A DNA stretch of 64,000 nucleotides from Angiostrongylus vasorum (taxonomy: Eukaryota > Nematoda > Chromadorea > Rhabditida > Metastrongylidae), in contig JADANN010000221.1 of NCBI GenBank assembly GCA_018806985.1, forward strand, positions 806,001 to 870,000, written 5' to 3'. This document shows, piece after piece, positions 1 to 11,345 of the stretch. A model generated the notes under the pieces. The model was not told the DNA's origin and made no database searches. It saw only the letters and a program-made list of their open reading frames with translations. The stretch's first letter is position 1. Each line of letters opens with the position of its first letter. The position numbers and the translations under genes are program-made.

Positions 1-440
1 CGCTGCCGAAAGAGAGCCGTTCGCCAGCTTTAACCGGAAAGTACTCGGCACACTTCTTAACTCCCTGAATATTTGAATCTGTAGAAAGAATAAATATAGT
101 TGTTCTAGGCGGGTTTCACAAAATGTTTGCAATAGTTCGGATTTGAACAAGGGTGCCAAAGTAAAGCTTGCCTTAGAAAGCTAGACCAGATTTTCTGATG
201 CAGCAAGTACAAAATTGGAATGTGATGTATAAAACGAAAAAAGAAAAACACAAGTTAACATCGTTTGAAAGTAAAAGGAGACCGTAGAAACGAAAAAATG
301 AGCCCATCGAAGGGACAAAAGCTGGGAGCTAGTACATGGTGGTGTTGGTGGTGGGAATTCCCCAAAAACCACCTTTAGAAACTGGAAAAACTTACGAAAT
401 GAAAGTGTGGATTTTGAATCAACTTGTTATCACCTGTACC

Positions 441-910
441 ACCTGTAGCCCCGTTGATCGCCGAGTGGCTCGGGCGGAACCCAGTAAATCTTCCATTTTT
501 TCCCTGTCGCGTGCAAGAGTAGCCCAGTGGGTTTTGCCCGCTCTAGGGACTCGTTGAGCATCATGTCTTTCTTCTAGGCTTTTCGTGAAGAACTCTGATC
601 ATCGAGTCGATGGCCTTTCTGCAGTGCGTTTAACATCCCGAGGAGTGTCATTCATACGCATTACGTGTCCGGCCCACCTAATCATCGGCTCACTGGCGTA
701 CAGAACGGCATCTTTGATTTTTTAATCGTTCACGCAGGTCGGAGCTTCGGATAACTTCCCTCACTTGCGTGAAACGGGATACTCTTACGCAACGACCAGG
801 TTTCTGACGCATACGTTCTGGCAGGAAGTACAGTTGAGTCGAAAAGGTGGGCACGCAGACGGGTGTTCTTTGTTCTCTTCACTACATCCTCGATGCTCTT
901 GAAAGCTCCA
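441..910 (-). mobile_element. RTE-type retrotransposon, 3' (C-terminal) fragment
   Basis: Reading the minus strand gives the end of an RTE-clade reverse transcriptase polyprotein in several broken frames: a stretch like EDVVKRTKNTRLRAHLFDST followed by TYASETWSLRK (about 910-770), then MIRWAGHVMRMND and PRDVK at about 690-620. These are the conserved tail blocks after the polymerase domain of RTE elements. Frameshifts and stops separate the blocks, so the copy is dead. It may be the 3' part of the larger copy at 2.3-5.1 kb split by unrelated DNA, or an independent 3'-truncated insertion. Confidence 0.75.
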
Positions 911-2320
911 CAAGCCGCTCGTTTCCTTCTTATAGCAACTATTCCCAGAATAGTTCCTATTTCTTTCTATATATATTCCTATCTTTCTATTACTGTATGT
1001 TTCTGTAGTAAGGATCATATGCACTGTTTCTCAAGTTGCCTAGCAAATGTCGTAATACGTAAATGTTTTGATCCCATCATAAGGAACTTCGATCGCTATA
1101 AAGAGTCTTGTTATGCAAATCTATTTTTTGCAACCTGAACTTGTTGCTTGTTATTACTGTCCAAAAGTCATCATGCGTACAATAACAAGAAGGGCATGAG
1201 GATGTTTTGCGAGAGCAGTCTTCCGCCAGCCGATCTCTTGTTTATACAGGATTTAGAAACGGTAGCCGACGAATGTTTTTCGGTAAAGATGCTGGACCGG
1301 TGCCATATACCTACCGCCTTCTCCAGAAGCATATAAATAGCTCGTGAATTGTTATTCTAGTTCGTCCCTGTCAAGGTTCGTCCGCTCTTAGATCGGTGCT
1401 GTATTGATCTCCTGTGTCACCAATGTAGATGATCGTAGTTGTTAAGTCATTCTGGACGTAGTCATTATTGCACATTAATTTCATCACATCATTATCAAAT
1501 GACAGTTGCGAATTGTACTTCAGTTTACCCTCACCGTCACTACGTCATGCTTCCCATCAGCCCAGTGTATCCTCATCATCATCCGGATCCTCATCCACGT
1601 GTCAATGTTCATTGTTTATTAATCGGTCTGCGGTGCGTTGTCAGTAGCGGCGGCTATCCTCAAATGCGTTCTGTCTGCAACGCCATCAGTGGCATGCACC
1701 ATTCCTCCCACACTGTACGTACAGGGCAGCTGGCCGGCCAACTTATGCTGCGTATTTGTTAAGCCGCTATAGGATTATCATTTTTCAGTCGTAATTTTTC
1801 TGGCCCATGATATCTTACGCAATGGTGGCACCCGTCGATGCTCAAACTTCACGTTGCAGATGTATCGTTATCCAAGACCAGCCGCCTGACCGTGTTCCGC
1901 AGATGACTCATCGCGTTCGTAGTCACCTGCACCATCAGTGCTAAGGTAACTTGCTATCATCATCGATTAATGTGGAAGTGCACCCAACCGCTGTATATAC
2001 GATTCCAAGAACAGCTCGTCTGTATCTCATTATTCTGTTTTTTCTACCCCTCGGCATCTGGGCCACTGTACGAGCCAGTGCGGGCGCCATCATCCGCATG
2101 CCCTTACTCGTCATTATTATCAAATTGTTGTTATCATAGTGTTAATGTTGCAATAATATTATTTACAATACTCTTATGCCTTTATTAGCCTCACTTCAGT
2201 AGTGGGTACAAAACCTCATAGCCTTGAACTTGCCTCATTTGTGTGCCAATAGTTCTCTGTCGATTTTAGTGTTGTACTGATGTTGCATTTATGTATATAA
2301 ACGGTCTAATTTCCCAAGTT
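911..2320. other. Non-genic interval between RTE pieces
   Basis: No coding exon is recognisable on either strand. The interval holds CATCAT/ATCAT-rich low-complexity stretches around 1470-1600 and 1950-2130. It separates the two RTE segments and could be filler DNA or an unrecognised insertion. The open frames here are short and unlike any family I know. Confidence 0.4.
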
Positions 2321-5050
2321 TTAGGTATTGCCCTGTGACAACTACGAAAAGTCCCGCGTGGCGTCTTCTCACGAAGTCGAGCATTCTGCTTAAAGCTAGT
2401 TGTTATACGGTGCCGAGAACTGACGCGGCCTATTTTCCACTAGCAACTGGAATACTTCTGCTCAACTCTGGAGCTAACATGTCGATTTCTCAACTAGATA
2501 GCAAAACTGGAGCATTTGGAGATATTCGTTCCGTTGAGCGTGAATCGGGCATTCGAAACCAATCCGTTCCTTATGAACATCGTTTTCGTGAGATTTAGTC
2601 GAAGACTGATCTTTCCACATGCTCTATCAAAGACAGCAAGCATTCGTTCCGCATGGCTAATGTTTGGTGTTATAAGGACGATGTCATCAGCAAAGCGAAG
2701 ATGGTGTAATTGCCGACCATCGATTTTCACTCTCATGTTGTCCCATTCCAATGTTCGCATGACGTTCTTGAAGATGGCGGAAAATAATTTTGGCGAGATG
2801 GTGTCGCCTTGCCTAACCTCTCCTTTCACATCAGTGATAATATCGTTGTAGAATGGTGATCTTTTGTACTCTCGCGATACTTCAATGAGCCTTGTTATTG
2901 TGTGGATGTGGCCCATCGCACTAAATCCTTTTCGAAACCCTACTTGCTCACATGGTTGTCCTTCATCCAGTGTTCTGTCAATCCCGTTTAGGATGATTCG
3001 AGTGAGAAGTTTGTAGACGACAGAGAGCAAGCAGATTGGGCGATAGTTGCCTAAATCGTATATGTGACCCTTTTGAACAATAACACGGTCTTGCTGGTAT
3101 TCCACTGAGTAGGGACCTTGCATTCAGGCAGGTAACGTGTGAAGAGCTACGCCAGTATGTTTACGACAACTGGCGAGAAGTTCTCCGGGTGTTCTGATCT
3201 TATCCCTTCCGGACCTGGTGCTGTTCGATTTTTCACCAACGGAATAGCATGTCGGATTTCGGAAGGGAAAGCCGGTGGCACATTATATGCATCTTCCTTT
3301 ATTTCATATGACGGAAGGTGGACATGGCTACCGAAGAGATCTGAGTAGTATTCGTGAATGATTTTCTCCATTGCTTTTCTGGACGTTGTAACTGTTCCGC
3401 CTGGGCGTCGGAGTGCAATTGTCTTGGTCTTGTAATTGGAGAGGTTTCGGTGGGCTTTGCGAATGCTTTTCCCAGCCTCTGCAGCTTCGACCCCGTTGCT
3501 GCTGATCTTCTCTCTTTAAGGTCTTCTTTTATCGCCTGTCTGGACTGTTTTGCAAGTTCGGACGTTAGTTCGTGGTTGCCTGCAGCTCGTGCGATTCCAC
3601 GCTGGCGTATCAGCTCGAATATTTCTGGAGACAGACGTCTCTTGGTGACATTCGAACTCTCAGCTTTCATTGCGCTAATGTGAAGATGTTGAATAAGCCG
3701 ATCGTATTCTTCGTCGATGTTATCGATAACGGCATATTCTCAACAGCTGACTAATAAATCAAATAAGTCCCAATTTATTGTGGTTTTGGGACTTCGGTTT
3801 TTGAATTTAGCGGCTTTTTCTCCTTTCCGCAAGGAATAGAATCTTGCACGAAGGAGACGATGGTCTGATTTAGTGTAGAATTTTGGGACAGCAGCAACAT
3901 CGGTTAGGCAAAACTTTCTATTTACTATCATGTGGTCTATTTCGTAATGTAACTGTCCATTTGAAGACTCCCACGTCCAATTTTGAGGGTGGGGCTTTTG
4001 GAGTTGCGAGTTACCATGGATGGTCTTGGTCGTCATGATAAAGTGTCCTTCTTGGTCCAATCTTGGCTTTAAAATCTCCAATGATAACCTTGAGGAATGT
4101 ATGGTATTCTCTGCAGAACTTCTCCAAATCCATATAGAGCGATGTCGACGGGTAAGCGACGAAGATTGTCAAAGCCGGTATTGATCCACATCTTTTTAAT
4201 CATAAACGTCGGATTTGGGTTGTAAGCTGTTCGAATGATTCAATGTTCATGGACAAACTCGTGTTGACGAGAACGCCGACGCAGCTGACTCCTTTATTGT
4301 AGCATGTTCCGAAGAACAGTTCTTTTCTGGTGTCATAGACGGCGTTGAAATGGTGGCGTCTTCTCGTCTCAGCCAGGCCGATGACGTCGCCCCTTTTTCT
4401 TTCTTGCTTGTATGAGTAAGTCTTCTATCGAGGACTTGGATGCAAGTGTACGTGAATTGTAGGTACAGATCGTCACCTTAGTTCTTCGTGATCCAAGCAG
4501 ATTCCGTTGGCCCTGAGATTTTAGCAGCCTCTCCGTACTCGTCCTACCCAACGCTGCCGAATTGGAGGCTCTTTCGGAGTCAGCGGAATGAGGCCCGTTT
4601 CTTTTACTGTTTTTAGCTTTTTGATACCCACGTATAGTTTGCTGGGCCCTGAACGTGGGGGCTGGCTATACTCCGGGTAGCTTGCCAGGCTCTTCCAGAG
4701 TGGACATGAAGCTTGTTTGTTGGAGGCGACTCCTAACCGCCTCCCACACACTTCCCTGTCACTTGATTGCAGGCTTTTGGCCGAATTGACTCGTAGAATG
4801 CAATCCGCATAACCGAGAACGCACCACACACGCATGCATGAATACGCCTAGCAAATACAGAAAGTATGTGCCAAATCGGCGCAGCAGAAACAGGGAGTCC
4901 ATCCACTGGATCCACCTGCGTCTCAGGGATGCAAAGGTCGCTTTTGGTCCGCGATTAACCCCCTATCCACCATCTGGGGACGCGCCACGTAGCCTCGCGA
5001 CTAACCTGCTCTAGGGATCCCTCATATGAGGGAGATTCACTTGCTGTAGA
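2321..5050 (-). mobile_element. RTE-clade non-LTR retrotransposon, degenerate
   Basis: On the minus strand the order is 5' region (5050-4520), apurinic-type endonuclease (4480-3740) and reverse transcriptase (3670-2494), the layout of RTE elements. The endonuclease begins with VTICTYNSRTLAS and ends with the conserved KSDHRLLRARF near 3880-3840. The polymerase shows NYRPICLLSVVYKLLTRII, GFRKGFS, VRQGDTISPKLFSAIF and the catalytic FADD box (2683-2694). Frames change several times and carry stops (for example near 4371, 4090 and 3740), so the element cannot encode an intact protein. The copy decays before the C-terminal blocks, which reappear at 441-910. Autonomous retrotransposition is excluded by the stops. 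Confidence 0.88.
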
Positions 5051-5157
5051 TGAGGATTAACCGCCGACTGGAAGCACTTATATTCTTGAGCTGTGGTCGC
5101 ATAAAAATTGATACGAAAAAATCAGAGTTGGAAGTTTGAGTGGTTTGTTCAATTTGA

Positions 5158-5220
5158 CTAAATTCTCACCGATAAGCTGACAGCGCTACTTATGCCATCA
5201 ACTTATCGGTGAGAATTTAG
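5158..5220. repeat. Perfect 19-bp inverted repeat (hairpin)
   Basis: CTAAATTCTCACCGATAAG at 5158-5176 is exactly matched by its reverse complement at 5202-5220, with a 25-nt spacer. There is no T tract after the stem, so it does not look like a terminator. It lies just beyond the 5' end of the RTE copy and could be a tiny foldback element or the arms of a decayed DNA transposon. Confidence 0.8.
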
Positions 5221-5754
5221 AGGTACTATATATGTGGCAGGTTGATATACTGCACATGCGCATTGTTGGAGTCCTTCAAGAAGAGGAAGCCTAATGTATT
5301 ACAAACACATTTGTGGAATAACATCTAGTCAACCAAGAAACTGCTAAGTACGTTGACGCATAAGGAAGGATTGAAGGCAGTTATCCAGCTACCCAGCTAC
5401 GATGCGCGATTGGATTCAAGAGATGGTCTTCTTGATTTTTGAGCCTTACGTCTAGCGCATTTAACTGGTAGCTGCGTGCAAATACTTACGCACACCATTC
5501 TATTCTATCCAAGATTCTTGAGGCCTAACTATGGAAAGTAAGTAAACTGGTCACCACGAAATGCGTAGCGTGGAGCAAGCAGGTGTTAGTGTAGAGCAAA
5601 AAAATCATATGACTAGCACCAAATATGACGTAAGCATTTATTAAGGCTTTAGTGCCAGTGTACAATTAAACGCTGATGTGTCTTTGTAGACAAAGAATGT
5701 GAACTTTTTTCATAAACGTTTTGAAGTGGAGATATGTACAACTTTTTTATATAA

Positions 5755-6300
5755 AAAAAATGTGATTCTGAAGTACAACCACAGGATGCTGAGATATAAG
5801 CAAAACTCGAAAGTTCAGATGGGCTTCGAACCCTCGACTACCCTTATCGAGGCCTTAAGCTATCCACTAAAAAACCGTTGCCCTTGCTTAGTTTCCCTCT
5901 CAACCACGTTTTTACTCTATCGGTGCTATTAGCAGCGCCCCCGCAATGGCAATGACACTAAATGAGGCAGCAAATAGAAGTTCAATCATTTAGATTTCGA
6001 CTGCAGCATCATAATAACTGGGCTGATTGCTGAATTGTGCTCCCTATATCATTGCTATTGACGGGTGATTGCTGATAGCATAGTTATGGTACGAAACTAA
6101 CTGGGGGAAAGATGAAGCAAAGGTCTGGATTGGTGTGGTGGATATCATGTGAGCTTCCTCAAAGGACTATCGCGTGTTCGAAGCTCACCTGGGGCTCCGA
6201 GTTTTGCTAATATCTCAGCATCCTGTGATTGTATATCAAATACTACCCTTTCATGAAAAAAATAATATGCACTAAATAAAAGTTGAAAGGTTAGATTCGG
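5755..6300. repeat. Foldback repeat with two opposed tRNA-like arms (copy 1)
   Basis: The left arm, read on the minus strand, and the right arm, read on the plus strand, carry the same module: a tRNA-like head followed by a conserved segment with ATATCTCAGCATCCTGTG and a GAAAAAA-rich tail. Shared segments are CACAGGATGCTGAGATAT (5780s) and ATATCTCAGCATCCTGTGAT (6210s), and GGCTTCGAACCC versus GTTCGAAGCTCACC as the B-box-like part. The centre contains TGACGGGTGATTGCTGATAG. The same architecture recurs at 10.9, 31.2 and 48.5 kb, so this is one dispersed element rather than a chance pair. Confidence 0.7.
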
Positions 6301-6840
6301 AAGTTTCAGAAAGTAGCTATCTTAAGAAGTGGAGTGCAGACGTGCTAATCACTAGTTGGAAGCGGTTTTTTCTATAACATTCTTTTCACAGGTTCAAATT
6401 GCCTTTGATATGAGCGCCAGAAACGAATGCTATCCATGAAGATCTGATTTAATCACTTGCAAATTAATATTTGCTTCAAATGTTCGGTATTTGAGTAGTT
6501 TTGGTTGTGGAAATACATCCATGTTTTTTAAAGGATTCTACAGTGCTTGGGTTGTTTATCTTGATTTTCAAGGCAATAGGCGTGGGGTCAGTACTAGATG
6601 TAGTGACTCTTACTGGAGATGATACATTACTCTCTGAATCACGCACACTATCGTTGGCTATCGGAGTAATTGCTTAGCAGAGCACTTTTTGCGAAACTGC
6701 AGTAAATTTTTCAAGAGCTTTTCGTAGATGCTCCACTGGGCCATTCTAAGCTTCACACAAGGGCCATGGTGAAAACTCAAACATGCCTTTTTGTTTAATC
6801 TGATATGGTCTTTCAGTTTTCTCATAGCAAAGCCCCCCAC

Positions 6841-6934
6841 CTGTTCGACGAGGTTGCAGAGCATCAAGATCGCTGTTGATTTCTCTTGCACAACCATACA
6901 CCAGAACTCCGAGCATGTTGAAGGTAGGGGGAGC
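6841..6934 (-). CDS. PTP gene exon d, with one surplus base
   Basis: Acceptor TTTCCAG and donor CAG/GTGGGG bracket 94 bp. Family alignment needs 93 bp: the expected A-P-L-P-S-T-C-S-E-F-W reading is recovered only if the C5 run at 6927-6931 is read as C4. After that point the frame CSEFWCMVVQEKSTAILMLC is clean to NLVEQ. As written, the junction shifts the frame and the model is broken. Confidence 0.7.
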
Positions 6935-8110
6935 CTGGAAACGCTGGAGCAATGGGTGCTAAGAAATCCGGTCGAAGAAATCGACACATGGTGTCGTCTG
7001 TAATCGAAAAATTTTTTCCATTCAGTTGTTACCTGAGTACAGATGAATCGTTTCGAGTTATCTGGCGTCGATACGTAATTTGCATGGATGTACGAGACGC
7101 TTCCGATATTCAAAACAACACGACAGTGATCCAAACATCCGACATCCTTTAAATATACTTTCCATAGGGCATACATAAGAAGTCTCATAAAGAATGTAGC
7201 GCTCAATCAGAGCTCGAACCACATGCTGTTAAGCACTGAGCAAAACAGGAAGCATGGAATAAGATATGTCGATGTTTTTTCGAGACACTCTAGGATAAAC
7301 TCGAAGGACTGTCAGATATTCTCTCGCATAAATCGAGCAGCAGAAAGGCTGGAATATGCACCTACATCTCTGCTTACAGAAATTTGCACCTTATGTACGG
7401 TCCTCCAATGCTTTGCTTAGTGAGGAGAATAACAGGAATAGGACGAGTGGAATTTTTGACCCTTTAAAACTCTTGCGCCCTTAAGTGATCTCGCTCACTT
7501 CTGCTTTTGTTCATCATACAGATAGAAAAAATTTGGCTAGGATGGTAGAACTTAACTATTTAAAATGACCGATAGAACAATCAAAGTCTCATAAAGAGCT
7601 TCTTGTTTAGCGCGCCGTGAGACTTTTCATACTCTGACCTAAAGTAGTTTGTATGTCACTTGATGAGTTGCAAATGTCGCCCGTTTAGCTTTACTGGACT
7701 CCACTAAAACCTCGTGCCCATGTGAGATTGTCAGCAAAGAAGACAACAAGGAAGAAAGGAGATCAGGCTGTTTTTTGCTGAGTTCATCCAACGTATTCTC
7801 GAAAGAAGACGGAACTCTACATAGATCTTCAGGCAGTTGCTGACGTACGTACCTTGTATCTGTTCTTTCCATTCGCATTGTTTGCGACAAATTCAGTCAT
7901 TTCTGTGAAATCGTTGCTTCGTTTCATGCTTTTGAACTCAGCAACCAATCCATTAACTCCTTTTTTCAACGTCTCCTCTACGAATACTTTCACCTAAATT
8001 TAAAAACAACAGTTCCCAAATGAACTTAAAGGGTCAAACACAAAAAACTTTTAACCTGATCTCGCCTCTCAAATTTGACCTTCATATCTTCACCATGGGC
8101 CTCTATCGAA
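6841..8110 (-). CDS. Protein tyrosine phosphatase (classical PTP domain), partial gene
   Basis: Four minus-strand exons (8056-8110, 7853-7993, 7033-7146, 6841-6934) join in compatible phase for the first three junctions and encode the first half of a classical tyrosine phosphatase domain. Landmarks in order are EETLKKGVNGLVAEF with NGKNRYK, then DVGCLDHCRVVL, SYIHANYVSTPDNSKRF and ICTQ, then the C-terminal-of-centre block CSEFWCMVVQEKSTAILMLC and NLVEQ. This matches the family pattern NRYKDV, YIHANYV and W-x-MV-x-E. The enzyme would remove phosphate from phosphotyrosine in the cytoplasm. The WPD loop and the HCSAGIGRT signature were not found between 6841 and 1, a stretch occupied by repeats, so the gene is truncated here or continues beyond the left edge. 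The last exon needs one C fewer in a run at 6927-6931 to stay in frame. The 5' exons with the start codon were not identified. The domain resembles the large nematode-expanded PTP family; the exact orthologue is not known to me. Confidence 0.8.
7033..7146 (-). CDS. PTP gene exon c
   Basis: Bounded by acceptor TTTAAAG and donor CAG/GTAACA, 114 bp, phase 0 to phase 0. It encodes DVGCLDHCRVVL, then SYIHANYVSTPDN and KRFICTQ, the conserved substrate-loop strand of PTPs (usually Y-I-N-A-N; here YIHANY as in nematode members). Confidence 0.85.
7853..7993 (-). CDS. PTP gene exon b
   Basis: Bounded by acceptor AAATTTAG and donor AAG/GTACGT, 141 bp and in phase 0 at both ends. It encodes the alpha-helical start of the domain (EETLKKGVNGLVAEF) and ends in NANGKNRYK, the conserved NRYKD motif that is completed by the first residue of the next exon. 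Confidence 0.8.
8056..8110 (-). CDS. PTP gene exon a (entry to PTP domain)
   Basis: Acceptor CATTACAG precedes 8110 and donor CAG/GTTAAA follows 8056. Read from phase 2 it gives SIEAHGEDMKVKFERRDQ, a charged lead-in, and joins in phase 0 to the next exon. It is the most upstream exon I can support. Confidence 0.6.
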
Positions 8111-8934
8111 CTGTAATGTGATAGAGAATGTTGGATATTCTAAATAACTTTGCACTCATGTCCCAGTCGCTACGCAAGAAAATCACTAATCCATGAAAGT
8201 ATCCATCAGTAATATATAGTAGTAATGTAATGTTGTTTCAATTGAGAAAGGTAAGCACAAAATCGAAATCTTATAATTTCGCTCACCCACAATCCAGATG
8301 CAAGGCAGTCTGTATGCTGAAAGCTTTCCAGTTAAAAAAAGAACTTCCATATTCATTCAGTTATTGATTGTACTGGTAATTATGGCAAGTAGCCGTTAGG
8401 TAGCGCATTTTATTCGAGTTCAAGTGTTTCTGTTGAACTTAATCACAAACTTTCCTACTAGTTCTTTCTTACATTGCAGGACAGGGTCTGGTTATAGAAC
8501 TGCTATGTGACTCCGTCCACCGCGAAAATTATCTCAGATGCCTCTCGCATCTCCCCTTCGCTGTGATGCACCCCGTGAGCTCGATGAAGTATTACTGGAA
8601 AATGAAAGGCTATTCGAGAAATCGAGCACCACGGTGGTGTTCGCTTATCACCAATGGAAGACAGGAACAACTGACTGAATCAATGGCCTAGGTGCTTTTC
8701 TAGAAGATCGCAATGCTCGTTTCGCATTATGTATGTGGCATGACGGAAATTGTTTTGAGTCCTCAGCTTGAAATCGGTGCAGAAAAGTCAATAAGTGCTG
8801 TCCGAATTGCTCGGAAAAACAGTGTGAGTTCTTCTTGGCGCTTTAAAAATTCTAATATGAACCTAATCCTTTGTATTAACAATATTCTGAAAGCGCAGTG
8901 AGAGTGTTTCGCATTGGGAGCAATATTCAAATAA
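8111..8934. other. Upstream flank of the PTP fragment, no exon recognised
   Basis: The N-terminal exons of the PTP gene should lie upstream of 8110 on the minus strand, but nothing in this stretch could be joined with confidence. A short segment ending in a possible donor near 8290 is too small to assess. Confidence 0.3.
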
Positions 8935-9085
8935 GCGAGATTGTTAAAATGGTTCCAGACCTGTCTGGGACCGGCTCAGTCCCTCCAGTCCATGTGGGAA
9001 CGCCCTAACACGGTGATTCTAAGATTTCAGGAAGAATCCACCTGACCAGCGTTCAACGACATTTGTGATGACGACGGAAAATCCC
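8935..9085 (+). repeat. SINE-like repeat B, body fragment
   Basis: The stretch with CTGTCTGGGACCGG, CTCCAGTCCATGTGGGAACG and CCAGCGTTCAACGACAT matches the body of the repeat found at 24.1 kb and 59.1 kb (CCAGTCCACGCAAGAACG; CCAGTATTCAACGACAT). The tRNA-like head is missing. Confidence 0.55.
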
Positions 9086-10900
9086 CAAACAGCGACCAAA
9101 CCTGGTATCCGCACAACATGTGATGTTGGGTGATGTTCAAAAAACGACTTATAGTTCTCTAAATTATAGACGTGTATTTCCAAGTTAATGATTTTGTTTA
9201 TCAGAGGAAACTGAGGCAGTGGAGAAGGAATTCGTCGGTACCTAACTTCCGATGTTGGTTTTTTCGACAGCTGATGGTAATTTCTCCATCATTTCAATAT
9301 TAGAGCGATTAAAAAAGTTCATCAGTTCGTAGATGAGACTTTGTTCTACAGCCTCAACTTCATTTGTATTTCTTATAAAGCACAACCTTACTTGTGTTCA
9401 GAATTAAGGTTCTCAGAAACCTGAGAATTGACATCGCAGGCAAAAAAAGCATGCAGACTGTATTGATTGTTTCTCTGTACTTCGTCTAAGAAAGTTCACA
9501 ATGAGCTGAGACCTATCCAAAGCGAGCTTCATTTTCGCACTGAATGCATTGAAATCGATGCATTCCGGGCTTTTTATGTAATAGTTGAATATTGAAGTGC
9601 GGGATTCAAAGTTTTCGTGCTTGGGATCTTAAAATGACTACTAAAGCGAGCTGTTCATCGACAATGGTTTAACGCTTTGTAATTGCAGAAGGAGTTTAAA
9701 GAGAGCTCAAACAAATCGGAAAGTTAGTAGAAAAAACTCGAAGAGTACGGGTAGAGAAGCGGCAGATTCTTGTAGGGTGAATACTTAGGAAATCTACTTT
9801 TCGCCATTCGGAGTAAAGAAAAAAGCGATACGTTTTCAGATTACATTGTCACGCACGTCGAAAATGGACTGGACAAGAGAGCGGATGCCAGAAATGGGAA
9901 AAGACCACGCACCAAATCGCCTCGGAATCTGGTCTGAGAAGCCTCGGAAGTAAAATCAGCGTGAAAAATGGATTATGGGAGATTATTTCCTAGCCGGAAT
10001 ATCAAAGCATTCACCATCCTTACATGGTGGTAGAACCACTACAGCAGCAAAGAACTGTTGGCAAAATAACGAAACACACGAAGAACTCCTCTGACAGCGA
10101 CCATCTCTGATCAATCGAACAGTGAACAATTCAGTTGAACGGCAACGCCCTACCACTACTCGTTGTACAACCAACACCACAAAAGTTGAAGTAACCAGAG
10201 TACAGAACTTCACCTCAAACACCTTCCGTAGATCTTTTAGTAAGTGACTGCTGCTCTTTTAAAACCACCTCTGTACCCATGTTCTGAGAAAATAGTCAAC
10301 AACTAAGCCTATGCTAAAGATGGTCTCAAGAGATTCAAATTCTCCAGAACTATAGAATTTTGCTGTGGTGGAGGAATAGATTCATACGGTGGATCGCGTT
10401 GGCAAAATATATAAGTTCAAATGGTCCTTGATATCAACAAATTTAATATCGATGTAATACGATCATTAGGATGATTTTATTATGGCTTGAGGTACAGGTG
10501 TTTAAAGTTGGAGGGCGATACACGTCATCTTTGAATGCTATAATATTTTTTGTATTTTGTAAAACTCTTTTCCACTTGGGAGCGTTTTGGCGTTTCAGTT
10601 ATCCCGCGTCGTTTCATGGTCCTAATTTTTTTATAGAGCACATTGTAATAGTTCTTAAATCTATTGCAAATAGCACCAAAACCGTGGTAAAAACAGCACA
10701 GAACAAACGTGCTGATGACTTTTGAGAAAAAGAGCCATCAAATATTCGGCGTTAATCTATCTTATACCAGCGTTTGTAATCTATAGTGCACGATTTACGA
10801 ATTTTCAGAATGGTTTCAATCTACAAATCTTACAGCTTGCTAATCTACCCTTGTACATGTACGACCTGGAACAGTAACTTTTGAAATGTAAATCTTTTAT
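9086..10900. other. No gene recognised
   Basis: AT-rich DNA without a recognisable exon. The longest minus-strand frame (9983-10222) lacks similarity to anything I know and has no convincing splice context. Confidence 0.35.
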
Positions 10901-10904
10901 AAGC

Positions 10905-11345
10905 ATTCTGCAAACACAACGATGCTGAGGTAATCGCAAAACTTGGACCCCGGGCAGATCGAACGAAGATTTCCTTTCCCAGGGACTCGCGTTTACACAC
11001 TGCGCCACGGAGGTCCCTTGCTCTGTGTTTCTGTCAGTTAGTTTTTCTATCTACTAGTGCCATCAGCAATCACCCGTCAACGGGATTGATCTGGTGAGAC
11101 CGCTTCGGCATCAGCGCAGTTAAGCGGAGGCTGCAATCCTTGTGATTTCGACTAGCTGAGAGAAACGCAGAGCAAGGGCGTCCGTGGCGCAATGTGTAAA
11201 GCAAGAATCCCCGGGAAGGGAAATCGTCGTTCGATCTGGCCGGAGGTCCACGTTTGGCGAATATCTCAGCACCGTTGTAGTTGATTTAGTGTAATATCCT
11301 GCCGTGAGCATTGCAATAGGCAGTAAATAAAAAAGTAAACGTTGT
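10905..11345. repeat. Foldback repeat with two opposed tRNA-like arms (copy 2)
   Basis: The left arm read on the minus strand has CCGTGGCGCAGTGTGTAAAC and CGTTCGATCTGCCC; the right arm read on the plus strand has CCGTGGCGCAATGTGTAAAG and CGTTCGATCTGGCC. These are Pol III A-box-like and B-box-like sequences. Each is followed by the ATCTCAGCA-type conserved segment. The centre has AGCAATCACCCGTCAACGG. The T stem does not pair, so this is a tRNA-derived repeat, not a tRNA gene. This is the best preserved foldback in the window. Confidence 0.75.

Noticed and set aside
6658..7206. A single 182-codon minus-strand gene
   Set aside because: The frame fuses two PTP exons with their intron; clear splice sites at 7033 and 6934 and the conserved PTP blocks show the true structure.
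10945..11025. A functional tRNA gene on the minus strand
   Set aside because: A- and B-box-like sequences are present but the T stem does not pair, and the same module recurs as part of a repeat.
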